A stretch of 64,000 bases of DNA. It comes from Rubrivivax sp. GTDB lineage: Bacteria; Pseudomonadota; Gammaproteobacteria; Burkholderiales; Burkholderiaceae_C. Positions 8,349 to 18,016 of the stretch are shown one piece after another. The position numbers were made by a program, and so were the translations under genes. Where the stretch lies: assembly GCA_027484825.1 (NCBI GenBank), contig JAIXSE010000006.1, forward strand, positions 1 through 64,000. Direction: 5' to 3'. The first letter of the stretch is position 1; the number at the start of each line of letters is the position of its first letter. The notes under the pieces were generated by a model that saw nothing but the letters and a program-made list of their open reading frames with translations, searched no databases and was not told the DNA's origin.

Positions 8349-9764
8349 TCAGGCCAAGGTCCGTGCAGTTGGCAGATTGATCAAGAACTCCGCCCCACCC
8401 ACTTCCCGATTGCTGGCTCGAACGGCACCACCGTGCAGTTCCACCACCGCTTTGACAATCGCCAGCCCGAGGCCATATCCGCCACGTTCCGCTGAACGCC
8501 GGACAAAGGGCTCGAACAAGGAGGCCCGCGTTTCTTCATCCAGCCCCGGACCACTGTCACTGACGGTGATGGCCCCGTCGCCCTGCAGGCCCACGGTCAC
8601 GACGTCGCCAGCATCACACACCGAAATCGCGTTATCGACCAGGTTGGCGAGCGCCACCTCCACCAGGTTCGCGTCTCCGATGATCTCCAGCCGTTCGGGC
8701 TGAATGTTGAATTCCAACGCCACGCCCCGCGCGCTGGCCACGGGCTCACGGCTGATCGCCACCCGGTGAACGCAGCCCACCAGATCCACTCGATCCTTCG
8801 GCTCTGTGCGACTACCGATGCTCATCAAGGTCAGCAATTGGTTCACCAGCTCCGTCAGCCGCTTCACATCTCCGACCAACTTGTCCTTGGTCTGTCCCTC
8901 GTCCAGCATTTCCAGTCGAGTGCGCAACACCGTCAGCGGTGTCCGCATCTCATGCGCAGCGGCGGACAGAAAGAATCGACGTCTCGTCTGCACTTCGTCG
9001 GCGCGTGAAATCATTCGATTGAGCGCCCGCACGAGGGAGAGGACCTCCACCGGCAGCCCGCGTTCGGGCAACTTGCGGTCCAGGCGGTCCAGATCCAATG
9101 ACTCCGCCAGACGTGTGATGCGACGGATCTGCGAGAAGTTGACCGCCAGCACCAGCATGAACAGCCCGAATGCCACGGCGGTCCCGATCACGAATATGCG
9201 GCTGTAGGGCCAGGTGAACTTCTGGAAGATCACCAGCAGGCTGTCCCGCTGGTTGGTCAGCGCATTCTTCAACCCCGAGTATTCGAAGTAGTAGCTGTAG
9301 TTCTGGCAGGAACCATACTGAAAGCCAGCCAGCCCGTCAGGGCGAGATTCCGCCTGATGCAGCATGCTGGCGCAATACTCCGGCCTCGACAGTCCAGCCC
9401 GGAAGGCCTCAATCCTGGGAATGTCCGCCTGCTCGTAGAACAGCGGGGTTGATGCCGTGCCGAAGGTGCGATCCCCGACGCGAACGAAGTAACGGAAGTC
9501 GGGATTACGCTCCCTGACGCTCTTGAGCAGGTCATTGCTCGCCAGCCGCTGAACCGAACCGGGCCGCTCCCGCTCATCGATGCTGGCATTGGCCAAGGCG
9601 GCCGCCACCACCGATTGGGTGCTGGCCAAGGGCGCCTCGGGCAGCTCTTGCAGGGTATTGATGACAGGATAGACCCCGAGGTAGTAGATGCCCAAGGCGG
9701 CAAGCACCAAGGTAATGATGACCGTCTGGCCGAACAGCGAGCGGTGCAAAGAGCGCAGGATCAT
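8349..9764 (-). CDS. Sensor histidine kinase
   Basis: The 471-residue product has two membrane segments (about 12-36 and 187-208) around a periplasmic domain of roughly 150 residues with Cys at 131 and 153. These are followed by a HAMP-like linker, a HisKA box with His271 in H-E-M-R-T-P-L, the N box N-L-V-D-N-A (374-379), the G1 box D-S-G-P-G-L and the G2 box G-Y-G-L-G-L. It is therefore catalytically complete. GAGGAG before the ATG at 9764 supports the start. It begins 44 bases after the TPR-gene stop, so it is the last regulatory gene of the minus-strand run. No response regulator is adjacent; the only one in the window is at the other end of the same run. Confidence 0.93.
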   Translation of the reverse strand: MILRSLHRSLFGQTVIITLVLAALGIYYLGVYPVINTLQELPEAPLASTQSVVAAALANASIDERERPGSVQRLASNDLLKSVRERNPDFRYFVRVGDRTFGTASTPLFYEQADIPRIEAFRAGLSRPEYCASMLHQAESRPDGLAGFQYGSCQNYSYYFEYSGLKNALTNQRDSLLVIFQKFTWPYSRIFVIGTAVAFGLFMLVLAVNFSQIRRITRLAESLDLDRLDRKLPERGLPVEVLSLVRALNRMISRADEVQTRRRFFLSAAAHEMRTPLTVLRTRLEMLDEGQTKDKLVGDVKRLTELVNQLLTLMSIGSRTEPKDRVDLVGCVHRVAISREPVASARGVALEFNIQPERLEIIGDANLVEVALANLVDNAISVCDAGDVVTVGLQGDGAITVSDSGPGLDEETRASLFEPFVRRSAERGGYGLGLAIVKAVVELHGGAVRASNREVGGAEFLINLPTARTLA

Positions 9765-9808
9765 CGGAGTCTCCTCACGGGAAGCAAAATTGTGCCGCAC
9801 TCGCCACG

Positions 9809-12800
9809 TCAGCGGCTTGGCGGCGCAGAAATGGCCGACACGGGTGGGAAGGGCTCGGGATGCCGCCCCCCCGTGGCGTCCCGCTGACGCGATTCAGCCA
9901 CCATGTCAGCCAGCGCCCGATACACCGCAGTGGCCCGCTGCCGGTCTCGCCACACGGACAACGCCGCCACGGCCTGTGCCAGGCTGGGGGGCGGCGCGCC
10001 TCCGGTGCTGCTGTCGTTCGGCCCGGGATAAAGCACCTGAAGCACCGCCACCCGCAGCAGCGACTCGGCAATGCGCTCCTGTCCGGAGCGGGCAAACACG
10101 CGCGCAAAGAGCAGCCGCTCGCCCGGCGGCAGTGCCGGCTGCAACTTCAAGCGCGCCTCCAGCTGCGCCTGCTCGCTGGGATTCAGGCCCTCTCCTTGGG
10201 CCTCCACCAAGGCGCCCAGCAAATGCAGCCCATGGTCATCCAAACGTCCACCGGCCAGCGCTTCCAGCAACTGCTGCCGGCGTGTGCTGGCGCGCCCCTG
10301 CTGCATCAGCCCTCGCGCCACCAACGCATACATCGAGTCCTGAGATTGGCGAATGCGTGGCTCCAGCGCCAACAGCTCGACGTCCAATTCGTCCGTGATC
10401 TGCGCGTCAGCGAGGAAGAACTGGCGCAATGGCGTCACTTCCGCAGGCTCTCCGGGCACCGGATCGCACCCGGGCAATGCCGCCAGGAGTTGGGCACGTC
10501 CACCGGGGTCCCCTTCGCCCACCGTCAGGCTCTCGCGCCAGCGCTCACGCAGGCGTCCACGGGCCGACGCAGCCTCATGCGCGGTTACTCCGGGCCCGGG
10601 CCGGGCCGTGCCTTCCTCGAGCAGCGCCTGCCATGGCCCCTCCTGCGGCGTGAAGCTCTGGCCGGATTCAGGCTTGAGTCGGTCCGGCAGGCGCTCCCGC
10701 ACAGCAGCCGGCATCACAGCGCTCTGTCGATACATGTCGAACAGACCGGGGAACAATCCGCGCAAGGCATAAGCACCGTTGCCGGGCCGGGCTGTGCGAC
10801 CCATCTCCCACATCGACTCCAGCCAGTCCACGTCGTCCAGATCGACACCCGCGGCTTGAGCCACTGCCGTCGCGCGCTCGGTGTGCCCGATCAGTCGATC
10901 AGCCAGTCCGAGCAAGGTGGCGGCCTCCCGGTCACCACTCTGGGCCGTCACATACGGGGCAAGATCCTGCGCGAAGGCGGCAAGGTCCTGATCTTGCAGA
11001 TCCTGGGCCAGGAGTCCGCTCAGATAGAGCGGGCTGTCGGGCACCGCCCTGAGGAGCGCACGGTATCGCTGTGCGACTTCAACCGGCTCAGTCGCGCCCC
11101 CTCCTGCATCGCCCAGCACATGATGGCGGTAGAACCGGGTCGCCTGTGCCACATCGGGATGTGCGAGTGCCAGGAACTGTTGAGCCGCTCGCCGACGCTG
11201 CGCGTCAAAACGCGCCGTGACCTGGGGCAGCTGCATTGGCGTTGCATTGGGCATTTCGCGAAGTGCATCCTGCAAAGCCACCCAGGCCTCATAGGCCGCA
11301 TCGTCATCATGCGCGTACCACGCCCGCAGGAAGACCGGCAGTTGCGTGGCCATCGGCATCTGGCTGGCAAAGCGGTCCGCCATGCCCAGCAACAGAGGCT
11401 GCCCCTCGGGCGGAGCGTCCAGCACCATCAAGCGACGCAGGTTGCCGGCAGACGCATTCGGCATGCCGAACTCGTCGCCCGGTGTGGACAACGCCGTCAT
11501 GCGTGCCGTGACCGACAGCAGCCGTTCCTGCTGGGCGCGGCTCATGGGTGAGCGCAACAGTCCCCGCAGCAGCGTGTCCAGGTAGGACGACCCAGGCTCG
11601 CCCTGCTCCAGCCTTTGCACCATGCGCTCCAGCATTGCCAGTTGCTCATCAACGCTGAACCTTGCAAACGCGGCGTTGGCCGCATCGGGCTCCGCAGTGG
11701 CGGTCCGGCGCAGCGCGCCCTCGGGAATCGGATACCCCGCACGCGTCGTGAGCAGGTCCATCAAGGTGGCGCTGTCAAACAGCGGGCGACCCAGGCTTCG
11801 CTCCAGCATCTCGAAGCTCACCGCATCCCCTCGATAAAGGTCGAACAGGACCTCGTCCCGAAACGGAGAACGCTCCAGCGGATGGATAAACAGGGCATCC
11901 AATTGATCGGCAGCCAGGCGGCCAACCGCGCTGCGGACTGCGGCAATCCACGCCCCCAGCGCCCCGGGAGGCTGGACCGCATTGGCCTGCTGCGCCTGCC
12001 GCCCGGCTGTTTCGGCAGCCAATGCCTTTTGTGCAATGGTCTTCAGCGCGTCGTCATCCCGCCGTATCAAGGCCAGCACCAGGCTCAAGCCGGACTGCTC
12101 CTGATCGGCGGCCTGCTGGCTCAACGCGAGCAGCGGCCAGTCCGGCCCTTCGAACGCATGCACGCTACGTCCTGTGCGATTGGCCTCGGCGCGGCGGTCC
12201 GCCTCGAAGCTTCGATCGTGGACCAGTCGGCGCTGCAAGGCGTCCTCCAGTTCCGGCAGGCCGGCCTGGGCAGCCACATGTTCGGCCAGTCGGCGATTGA
12301 CGCGCATCAGCGTCTGCATCCGAATGTGATCCGACAAGGGACGGGCGGCGTCGACCTGGGCGAGAGTCTCTGCAAACAGCTGCTTCCACGCCTTCAGTGC
12401 ATCGTCCGATGCCTGGGTGTCCTGAGGCCAATTGAGCAGGACGCCTTCGAGCAGTGTCGGCAGGTATTGCGCCGCATCAAGCGTGGTGCTCTCGGACTGC
12501 GCATCGCTCAGCAGCGGCTGACGGCGCAACAGGCCAACCAAGCCATGCCAGTAGGCGTCCCAGGCCAAGGCGGATTGCCCCTGGCGTTCACGCAGGATGG
12601 AAGCGGCCACGAGGGTGGCCACATCATCCGGATCCCGCAGCATGGCCAGGCGATAGCTGGCCAGGGCCCCGTCGATCCGGCCCACTTCCGCATACGCGCG
12701 GGCGCGCAGTGCGGCGACGTTGGTCAGGCCGCCGTTATCGTCCACCATCGCGAAGGCGCGCTCCGCCCCCGCCACATCGCCCTGCGACAGCATCGCGCGA

Positions 12801-15463
12801 GCCAGGTCCACATAAACGTTAGCCGCAAAGTCCTGGCGAAGCGCCACCAGGCGACGCCCGAAAGCGATCTTTCGTGGCAGGTCGGCAGCCCGTGCGCGTC
12901 CTCCGTCGGCGCCGCCCTTCTGCTCCGAACTCAGGGCAATCAGTTGCCGCAGCACGGCGGCACGCTGGTCTTGGGCGATCGGCAGTGCCGCCTCATACGC
13001 GCGCATCTGCAGGGCCGGGTTCTCCTGGGCCCATGCAATGTCCGCCACCAGCGAATTGAAGCGGACGTCGTCGCCCGATTCGGCAATGCGCGTGAGCACC
13101 TGCCTCAATGCCCAGGACAGTCGCGAGGCTTTCAAGCCCAGGGACGTGTCGCCGTCGTCGCGGCCATCCGGGTCCGCGCCGAACAGATCCAGCAGCCCAC
13201 TGACAGCCGTGCTGAATTCACCAGGGGTCTGGGCCCGCAAGGCCGATTGCTGCAGCAGCGCGGCGGCTTCCAGCGTCTTGCCATCGCGTTTGAGTGCATC
13301 GGCCAGTTGCAGCAGGCTGTCACTGTCACCCGGCGACTGGGACAGTGCCTTGCGGTAGAGCACCAGCGCCGGGCCGGACTGGCCCGCGGCTGCATAGATG
13401 CCGGCCAGGTAACGGCTGTTCTCGGCGTCGCCCAGTCGCGTGTGAGCCCGAAGCTCGGACACGATCTCGCCCATCTCTCCCGGCAATGGGTCCGACGCCC
13501 CCTCCGCGCCCGGTCTCGTTGCGGGCTGCTGCAGCAGGGTCTGCAGGGCCTGGCGGAGGTAGTCCGGCGCGCCCTCCGGGTCCACGCGGGCAAGACTTCG
13601 CAGGGTGCGTACCAGCGCCGGAGCATCGCGCATCCGCGCATACGCCCGTGCCAATTGCTCCAGCCGCGCCTGCTCGCTCAGCCGCCCCTGCTTCGCATAG
13701 GTCTGCACAGCGGTTTGAACACCAGGGCCGTCAAAGCTGGCAATGCGCAGGCTCAGCAACAGGCTGATGTCGTCGCTGGAGGCTTGTCCGCGCTCCTGGC
13801 GAGCCTGCAACTCGTCGGCCAGCGCAGAGATCTGTCCCAGACGCTTGGCCGCACTCACCACCTTGCGCTCCAGAAAGTCCTTTCGCACCGGCAAACGGGC
13901 GCGGGCCCATAGCGCCCGCCATTGCGCCAGTGCCTGCGCTTCCTGCCCGGTGGACGACAGCAGCTCGGCGACATGAGCCTGCTGGTCGTCATCCAGGGCG
14001 CCGCCCGCCGCCTGGAAGCCCTGCAGAACCGACAAGGCGGTCGCCTGGCGTCCCAGTCGTTCGTAGCCTTCCGCCACCTCGGGCATGTCCGGACTGGCAT
14101 CGGACAGGCCAGCGCGCCAGGTGTCCAGAATCGCCAGCGCTTGCGCTTCCTCGCCCTGGTCGAGATAGCGCTCGAACAGAAGGCCCCGGGTGGCCCGAGT
14201 CAGATCCGGTGAGCCCGGCATCTGCCGCAACAGGTCCATGGCAGGTTCCGCCAAGCCGCGGGCGATCATGCTGCGCGCCCCCGCAATCACCGCGGGCGTG
14301 TGGTCACGATTGCGTGGCAGCCACTGCCGATACACCGCCAGCGCACCGGCCCGATCGCCCTGGGCCAGCCGCATCTCCGCCAGCGATTCGACCCACCGCA
14401 CCTGGCCGGGTTGCTCGGCCATCAGGCGGCCATACTCACGCTCCACCTCTGCGGTGCGGCCGGTGGCCTGCAGCACGGCCAGCAGACGCTGGCGCAGTGC
14501 CGGGTCTGATGATCGCTGGACGCTTGCCAGCGCTTCATCGGTGCGTCCCAACTCCAGCAGCAGGTCCACGCGCACCTGGGTGAGATCCGCTGACGGGGGC
14601 CGCCGTGCCAGCGCATCCACCGCGCCTGCCAGATCCTGCCCGGCACGCCAGGCCTCCACCCACACGGCCAGCGCATAGCGGGTTTCCGACGACGATCCGC
14701 CCCGCTCCACGGCCAGCCCTGCATGATGCTTGGCGCGGGCGACATCGCCCGCTCGCAGCGCCCAGTCGGCCATCCTCACTTCAGCCTCCCAGGCCGCAGC
14801 ACGGGGGAGACCCGTGGTCGTCGTCGGTGCAGACTCCACCAGGGCCAAGGCCCGGGCGGGTTGGCCCAGCAGGCCCAGCACCAGTGCCGCGCGCCAACGA
14901 AGGGGGCTGGACGCGTGCTGCGCAAAACGCTCCAGGGCGGCGGAATCGCCCGTTGCCGCCTGCATCACGGCAATGCGCAGCCCCAGGGTCTCGCGCGCTC
15001 GTGTGTCCGCAGTCGCCTCTCGCGCCTTGCTCAGCCACACCAGCGCCTGGCGCGGTTGTCCCCCCGCGTCCAGAAGTTCCCCCTTGAACCGCCAGGCGTC
15101 CCGGGATGGCTGCGCGGCCAATGCGCGGTCCACGGTCGCGGCCGCATCGGTCCATCGGCCCTCACGCCACTGGAGCCGGGCGATCAGCAGCAGCAACCGG
15201 GCCCGCTCCGCTGGTGCTGCCGCGGCGGCCTGAGCCTCCAGCGTCCGATAGGTCTCACTCAGTTGCCCCGCCAATACGGCGCGGTCGTACTGCTGATCAG
15301 CTTCCAGCGCGGCGACGTCATCCGCAGCACCGCTGCCTGCGATGGATCGAGCCAGGGGCCGGCCTGTGGCGGTCTGCAAGGGCGCCGCAGCATGCAAAGC
15401 GCCGCAAGCCAGGGCCAAGGCCAGGCACATCGGGGTCAAGCGCCAAGGACGGTGTGCAGTCAT
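9809..15463 (-). CDS. Giant secreted TPR-repeat protein, 1884 residues
   Basis: The ATG at 15463 overlaps the stop of the upstream vWA gene by four bases, and gives a signal peptide (about 1-30, hydrophobic core then A-L-H-A-A-A). The remaining 1850 residues are an almost continuous series of helix pairs rich in Ala, Leu, Arg and Gln with TPR-like periodicity (recurring A-L-x-x-Y-x-x-A-L and A-x-x-A-x-x-x-Y). Such proteins serve as scaffolds for protein complexes, here probably in the periplasm. The frame is open 106 codons further upstream, but those residues are the complement of the vWA coding region and are rejected. The protein is followed closely by the sensor-kinase gene, which suggests the two act together. 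Its exact partner is unknown. Confidence 0.85.
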   Translation of the reverse strand: MTAHRPWRLTPMCLALALACGALHAAAPLQTATGRPLARSIAGSGAADDVAALEADQQYDRAVLAGQLSETYRTLEAQAAAAAPAERARLLLLIARLQWREGRWTDAAATVDRALAAQPSRDAWRFKGELLDAGGQPRQALVWLSKAREATADTRARETLGLRIAVMQAATGDSAALERFAQHASSPLRWRAALVLGLLGQPARALALVESAPTTTTGLPRAAAWEAEVRMADWALRAGDVARAKHHAGLAVERGGSSSETRYALAVWVEAWRAGQDLAGAVDALARRPPSADLTQVRVDLLLELGRTDEALASVQRSSDPALRQRLLAVLQATGRTAEVEREYGRLMAEQPGQVRWVESLAEMRLAQGDRAGALAVYRQWLPRNRDHTPAVIAGARSMIARGLAEPAMDLLRQMPGSPDLTRATRGLLFERYLDQGEEAQALAILDTWRAGLSDASPDMPEVAEGYERLGRQATALSVLQGFQAAGGALDDDQQAHVAELLSSTGQEAQALAQWRALWARARLPVRKDFLERKVVSAAKRLGQISALADELQARQERGQASSDDISLLLSLRIASFDGPGVQTAVQTYAKQGRLSEQARLEQLARAYARMRDAPALVRTLRSLARVDPEGAPDYLRQALQTLLQQPATRPGAEGASDPLPGEMGEIVSELRAHTRLGDAENSRYLAGIYAAAGQSGPALVLYRKALSQSPGDSDSLLQLADALKRDGKTLEAAALLQQSALRAQTPGEFSTAVSGLLDLFGADPDGRDDGDTSLGLKASRLSWALRQVLTRIAESGDDVRFNSLVADIAWAQENPALQMRAYEAALPIAQDQRAAVLRQLIALSSEQKGGADGGRARAADLPRKIAFGRRLVALRQDFAANVYVDLARAMLSQGDVAGAERAFAMVDDNGGLTNVAALRARAYAEVGRIDGALASYRLAMLRDPDDVATLVAASILRERQGQSALAWDAYWHGLVGLLRRQPLLSDAQSESTTLDAAQYLPTLLEGVLLNWPQDTQASDDALKAWKQLFAETLAQVDAARPLSDHIRMQTLMRVNRRLAEHVAAQAGLPELEDALQRRLVHDRSFEADRRAEANRTGRSVHAFEGPDWPLLALSQQAADQEQSGLSLVLALIRRDDDALKTIAQKALAAETAGRQAQQANAVQPPGALGAWIAAVRSAVGRLAADQLDALFIHPLERSPFRDEVLFDLYRGDAVSFEMLERSLGRPLFDSATLMDLLTTRAGYPIPEGALRRTATAEPDAANAAFARFSVDEQLAMLERMVQRLEQGEPGSSYLDTLLRGLLRSPMSRAQQERLLSVTARMTALSTPGDEFGMPNASAGNLRRLMVLDAPPEGQPLLLGMADRFASQMPMATQLPVFLRAWYAHDDDAAYEAWVALQDALREMPNATPMQLPQVTARFDAQRRRAAQQFLALAHPDVAQATRFYRHHVLGDAGGGATEPVEVAQRYRALLRAVPDSPLYLSGLLAQDLQDQDLAAFAQDLAPYVTAQSGDREAATLLGLADRLIGHTERATAVAQAAGVDLDDVDWLESMWEMGRTARPGNGAYALRGLFPGLFDMYRQSAVMPAAVRERLPDRLKPESGQSFTPQEGPWQALLEEGTARPGPGVTAHEAASARGRLRERWRESLTVGEGDPGGRAQLLAALPGCDPVPGEPAEVTPLRQFFLADAQITDELDVELLALEPRIRQSQDSMYALVARGLMQQGRASTRRQQLLEALAGGRLDDHGLHLLGALVEAQGEGLNPSEQAQLEARLKLQPALPPGERLLFARVFARSGQERIAESLLRVAVLQVLYPGPNDSSTGGAPPPSLAQAVAALSVWRDRQRATAVYRALADMVAESRQRDATGGRHPEPFPPVSAISAPPSR

Positions 15464-17985
15464 GCGGATGTCCGGCGCCGGGGCCAGCGCCGATAGAGGA
15501 GTTCGATGAAATAAATCGCCACGCCCAGAACGGCCAGCCAAGGCCACAGGTTCAAGGGGGCGCCCACGCCGTCCGTGCGGCCGGTCGGCAGTTGCGCTGG
15601 GCGCAGTTCGTCGGCAGGCACCGTCCTGCCGCCTGAGCGCGTCACAAGCGGGTCGAGCGCCAGGGCTCGCCCCGTCGAGAGAGCGCCCGGGCCCAGCAGG
15701 TCCGAACCCGCCACATCCACTGCCCAGGCCACATCGTTCCCGACGCGGGCCTCCAGACGCGCTGTCTCTTCTGGCGCCCAAGGCAGCTCCAGCGTAAAGA
15801 GTCCGGGTGCCACGGCCTGCGGCGGGGGCAGTGGATCGCCCGGTCCGGCGGTGCTGGCGCCCCCCACCCTCCGAAGCGATGGAGACGCCCCGGAGGTGCG
15901 CACCGTGACCTCAAGCTGGTCAAACCGGCGGCGCAGCGTCATGGCAACCTGCGGCTGCGCCCCCGCGGTCTGGCCCAGGGCCCGCGACAGCCATTGGCCG
16001 TAGTCCGACCAGGTCCGCCAGGGCTGCGTACCGGCTCCGAAGGGCTCGGTCATGAAGGTGGTGACGCGGCCGGCGCCATATTGCCAGCTCGACAGCAGCG
16101 GCGCGCCGTCGCTGGACCGCAGCCAGTGCTCGGCCTCCGGCCGTGCGACGGCGGAGGCATAACCGGCCAACGCGGGCGGCATGCTGCCCACGTCGCGCCA
16201 CCAGCGGGGCGTCACCGAACGGTCCAGATCCACGGTGCCGGTGTGATAGAGCGGCTCGGGCTTTTGTTGAGGCTGCTTGAAGTCCAGCTCAACGGTGCTG
16301 AACTCATCGCGGACGGCGTAGAAGCGCCCTTGCCCCAGGCGGGCCCAGGTCGCCATGATGGATTCACCTGAGGGATCGCCGCCCACCAGCACCGACGAGA
16401 CGCTCACATGGGTCTGCGCAATACGCCGGATCAGTTGCTGATAGCGGTCGGACTCCACCCCGCCATCCGACAGCACCACCAAGTGCTTGTAGCGGGCCTG
16501 CGTATTCTTCAGACCGTAATACGCCTCCTCCAAGGCGGCATACAGCATCTCGGTCGCCCCCTGGGCCTGGAGACGCGAGATGGCGCGCTCGATGTCCGGG
16601 ATGTTCTTCGCCGGCTGCATCGGTGCCACCCACTGGCGACCGCCGTAGAACTCGACCACGCCGACGCTGTCCGCCGCCGTCAAGCGCCGCACAGCCAGGC
16701 GCGCGACCTGCTTGGCCAGTTGCAGCGGCCGGCCGCGCATGGAGCCGGAGGTATCCACCACGATCGCCAGCGCGATGCTGGGTTGCTCATTGCGCTGCTC
16801 CGGTTGCAGGCGCACCGGCAAGGCCTGCCCCAGGGGCTGTTCGCTGTAGCGGCCATCGCCGAAAGCCGCGTCCCCGCCGGAGACGAACAGACCCAGCCCC
16901 TGCTCGCCGACAGCGCTCAGCAAACGCTGTTGCACGGCCTGCGGCAATTGAGCGGCGGGGACGTCGTCCAGCATGATCAGATCCGGCGTCCCGCGGTTGC
17001 CGGGGGGCATCGAGCCCTCACGCAAGGGCGGCAGCCACTGGGCCAACTCCGCAGCCAGCCGGTCCGGCGTCGTGGCCGTCACCTCCAGGCTGTGGTCCAG
17101 CAGCGACTGGAGCCGCTGGGCACCTTGACGCTGCATGCCCTGCACATACAGCACCCGACGCGGCGACTGCACCGCAATCTCTGTGTCAAAGGTCTTCGCC
17201 GTCCGCTGGGCCTGCGCACCACCGGCCGCACTCAGGCTCAGCTGCAAAGGCAGGAAGCCCGCGGCCTGCCCCGGCAGCTCAAGCGTCTGCGTCCACCGCT
17301 GATGCAGGTCAAATGGTGCAGAGCGGGCCAGCACACGGCCGGTGGAGGACGCAGCCAGCACCAGGCCTTGTCCATCGCCCTCCAGGTCCACATGCAGCAG
17401 CACGCGCTCACCGGCGCGCGCAGGCTCCGCCTGGACCGCCACCACGAACGGGGCTCTCGGCCCCGTTGGCAGGGTGACCTGGTTGAGCACCACGTCACGC
17501 CGCTGAAGGGCCTCGGCGATGCGCGCCCAGTGGGCATCCGCCGCGGCCGCCTGGCCAACGACGGTGATCGCACCCCCGTGCGTCGGCAGCCTCTCCAGGG
17601 CCGACTGCACGGACATCGACAGCGATGCCGCGGGCAGGCCGGTCAACACCTCATGCCGCTCATCCGGCAGCCCGAACGCAAGCTTCGTTCCCCCTCGCTG
17701 CAGCAGCGTGGCGTCCGGATGCGACGCCACCAGCGCACGAGCCAGTGCAGCCGCACGCTCACGCTCCGCCTCGGTCAGGTGTGCCTGCTGGTCCACCACG
17801 ATCACCTGCGGTACCGGTCCACCGGGCCGCAGCATGCTGGGCTGCGCGAGCGCCAGCACCACACAAGCCAACACCGTCAGGCGAAGCCCTCTGCGCACAC
17901 GATCCGCCCCACGCGACCACCACCAGAACAGCGGCAGCGCCAGCAGCAACCATCCGGCCTGCGGATGCAACAACGACATCATCAC
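15460..17985 (-). CDS. Membrane vWA-domain protein
   Basis: The 841-residue product has two N-terminal membrane segments (about 10-24 and 35-48), a degenerate first vWA-like region, a glutamine-amidotransferase-like stretch (about 275-385), and a full vWA domain from about 403 with the metal site D-T-S-G-S (411-415). A C-terminal membrane segment at about 810-830 is followed by a basic tail. Layouts of this kind occur in BatA/BatB-type operons, where vWA proteins assemble with a MoxR ATPase. Three consecutive Met codons leave the exact start ambiguous by two residues. The stop overlaps the next gene by four bases, which suggests translational coupling. Confidence 0.85.
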   Translation of the reverse strand: MMMSLLHPQAGWLLLALPLFWWWSRGADRVRRGLRLTVLACVVLALAQPSMLRPGGPVPQVIVVDQQAHLTEAERERAAALARALVASHPDATLLQRGGTKLAFGLPDERHEVLTGLPAASLSMSVQSALERLPTHGGAITVVGQAAAADAHWARIAEALQRRDVVLNQVTLPTGPRAPFVVAVQAEPARAGERVLLHVDLEGDGQGLVLAASSTGRVLARSAPFDLHQRWTQTLELPGQAAGFLPLQLSLSAAGGAQAQRTAKTFDTEIAVQSPRRVLYVQGMQRQGAQRLQSLLDHSLEVTATTPDRLAAELAQWLPPLREGSMPPGNRGTPDLIMLDDVPAAQLPQAVQQRLLSAVGEQGLGLFVSGGDAAFGDGRYSEQPLGQALPVRLQPEQRNEQPSIALAIVVDTSGSMRGRPLQLAKQVARLAVRRLTAADSVGVVEFYGGRQWVAPMQPAKNIPDIERAISRLQAQGATEMLYAALEEAYYGLKNTQARYKHLVVLSDGGVESDRYQQLIRRIAQTHVSVSSVLVGGDPSGESIMATWARLGQGRFYAVRDEFSTVELDFKQPQQKPEPLYHTGTVDLDRSVTPRWWRDVGSMPPALAGYASAVARPEAEHWLRSSDGAPLLSSWQYGAGRVTTFMTEPFGAGTQPWRTWSDYGQWLSRALGQTAGAQPQVAMTLRRRFDQLEVTVRTSGASPSLRRVGGASTAGPGDPLPPPQAVAPGLFTLELPWAPEETARLEARVGNDVAWAVDVAGSDLLGPGALSTGRALALDPLVTRSGGRTVPADELRPAQLPTGRTDGVGAPLNLWPWLAVLGVAIYFIELLYRRWPRRRTSA

Positions 17986-18016
17986 TCTGTGATTCCTCGG
18001 CGCCTAGCGCGCTCGA

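Noticed and set aside
11615-13912. Long plus-strand frame of 765 codons, and other long frames opposite genes (9860-11551, 16408-18339, 41794-43662, 59091-61364)
   Set aside because: They lie opposite real genes, have high Arg, Gln and His, no recognisable domain and no ribosome site. High GC makes such antisense frames common.
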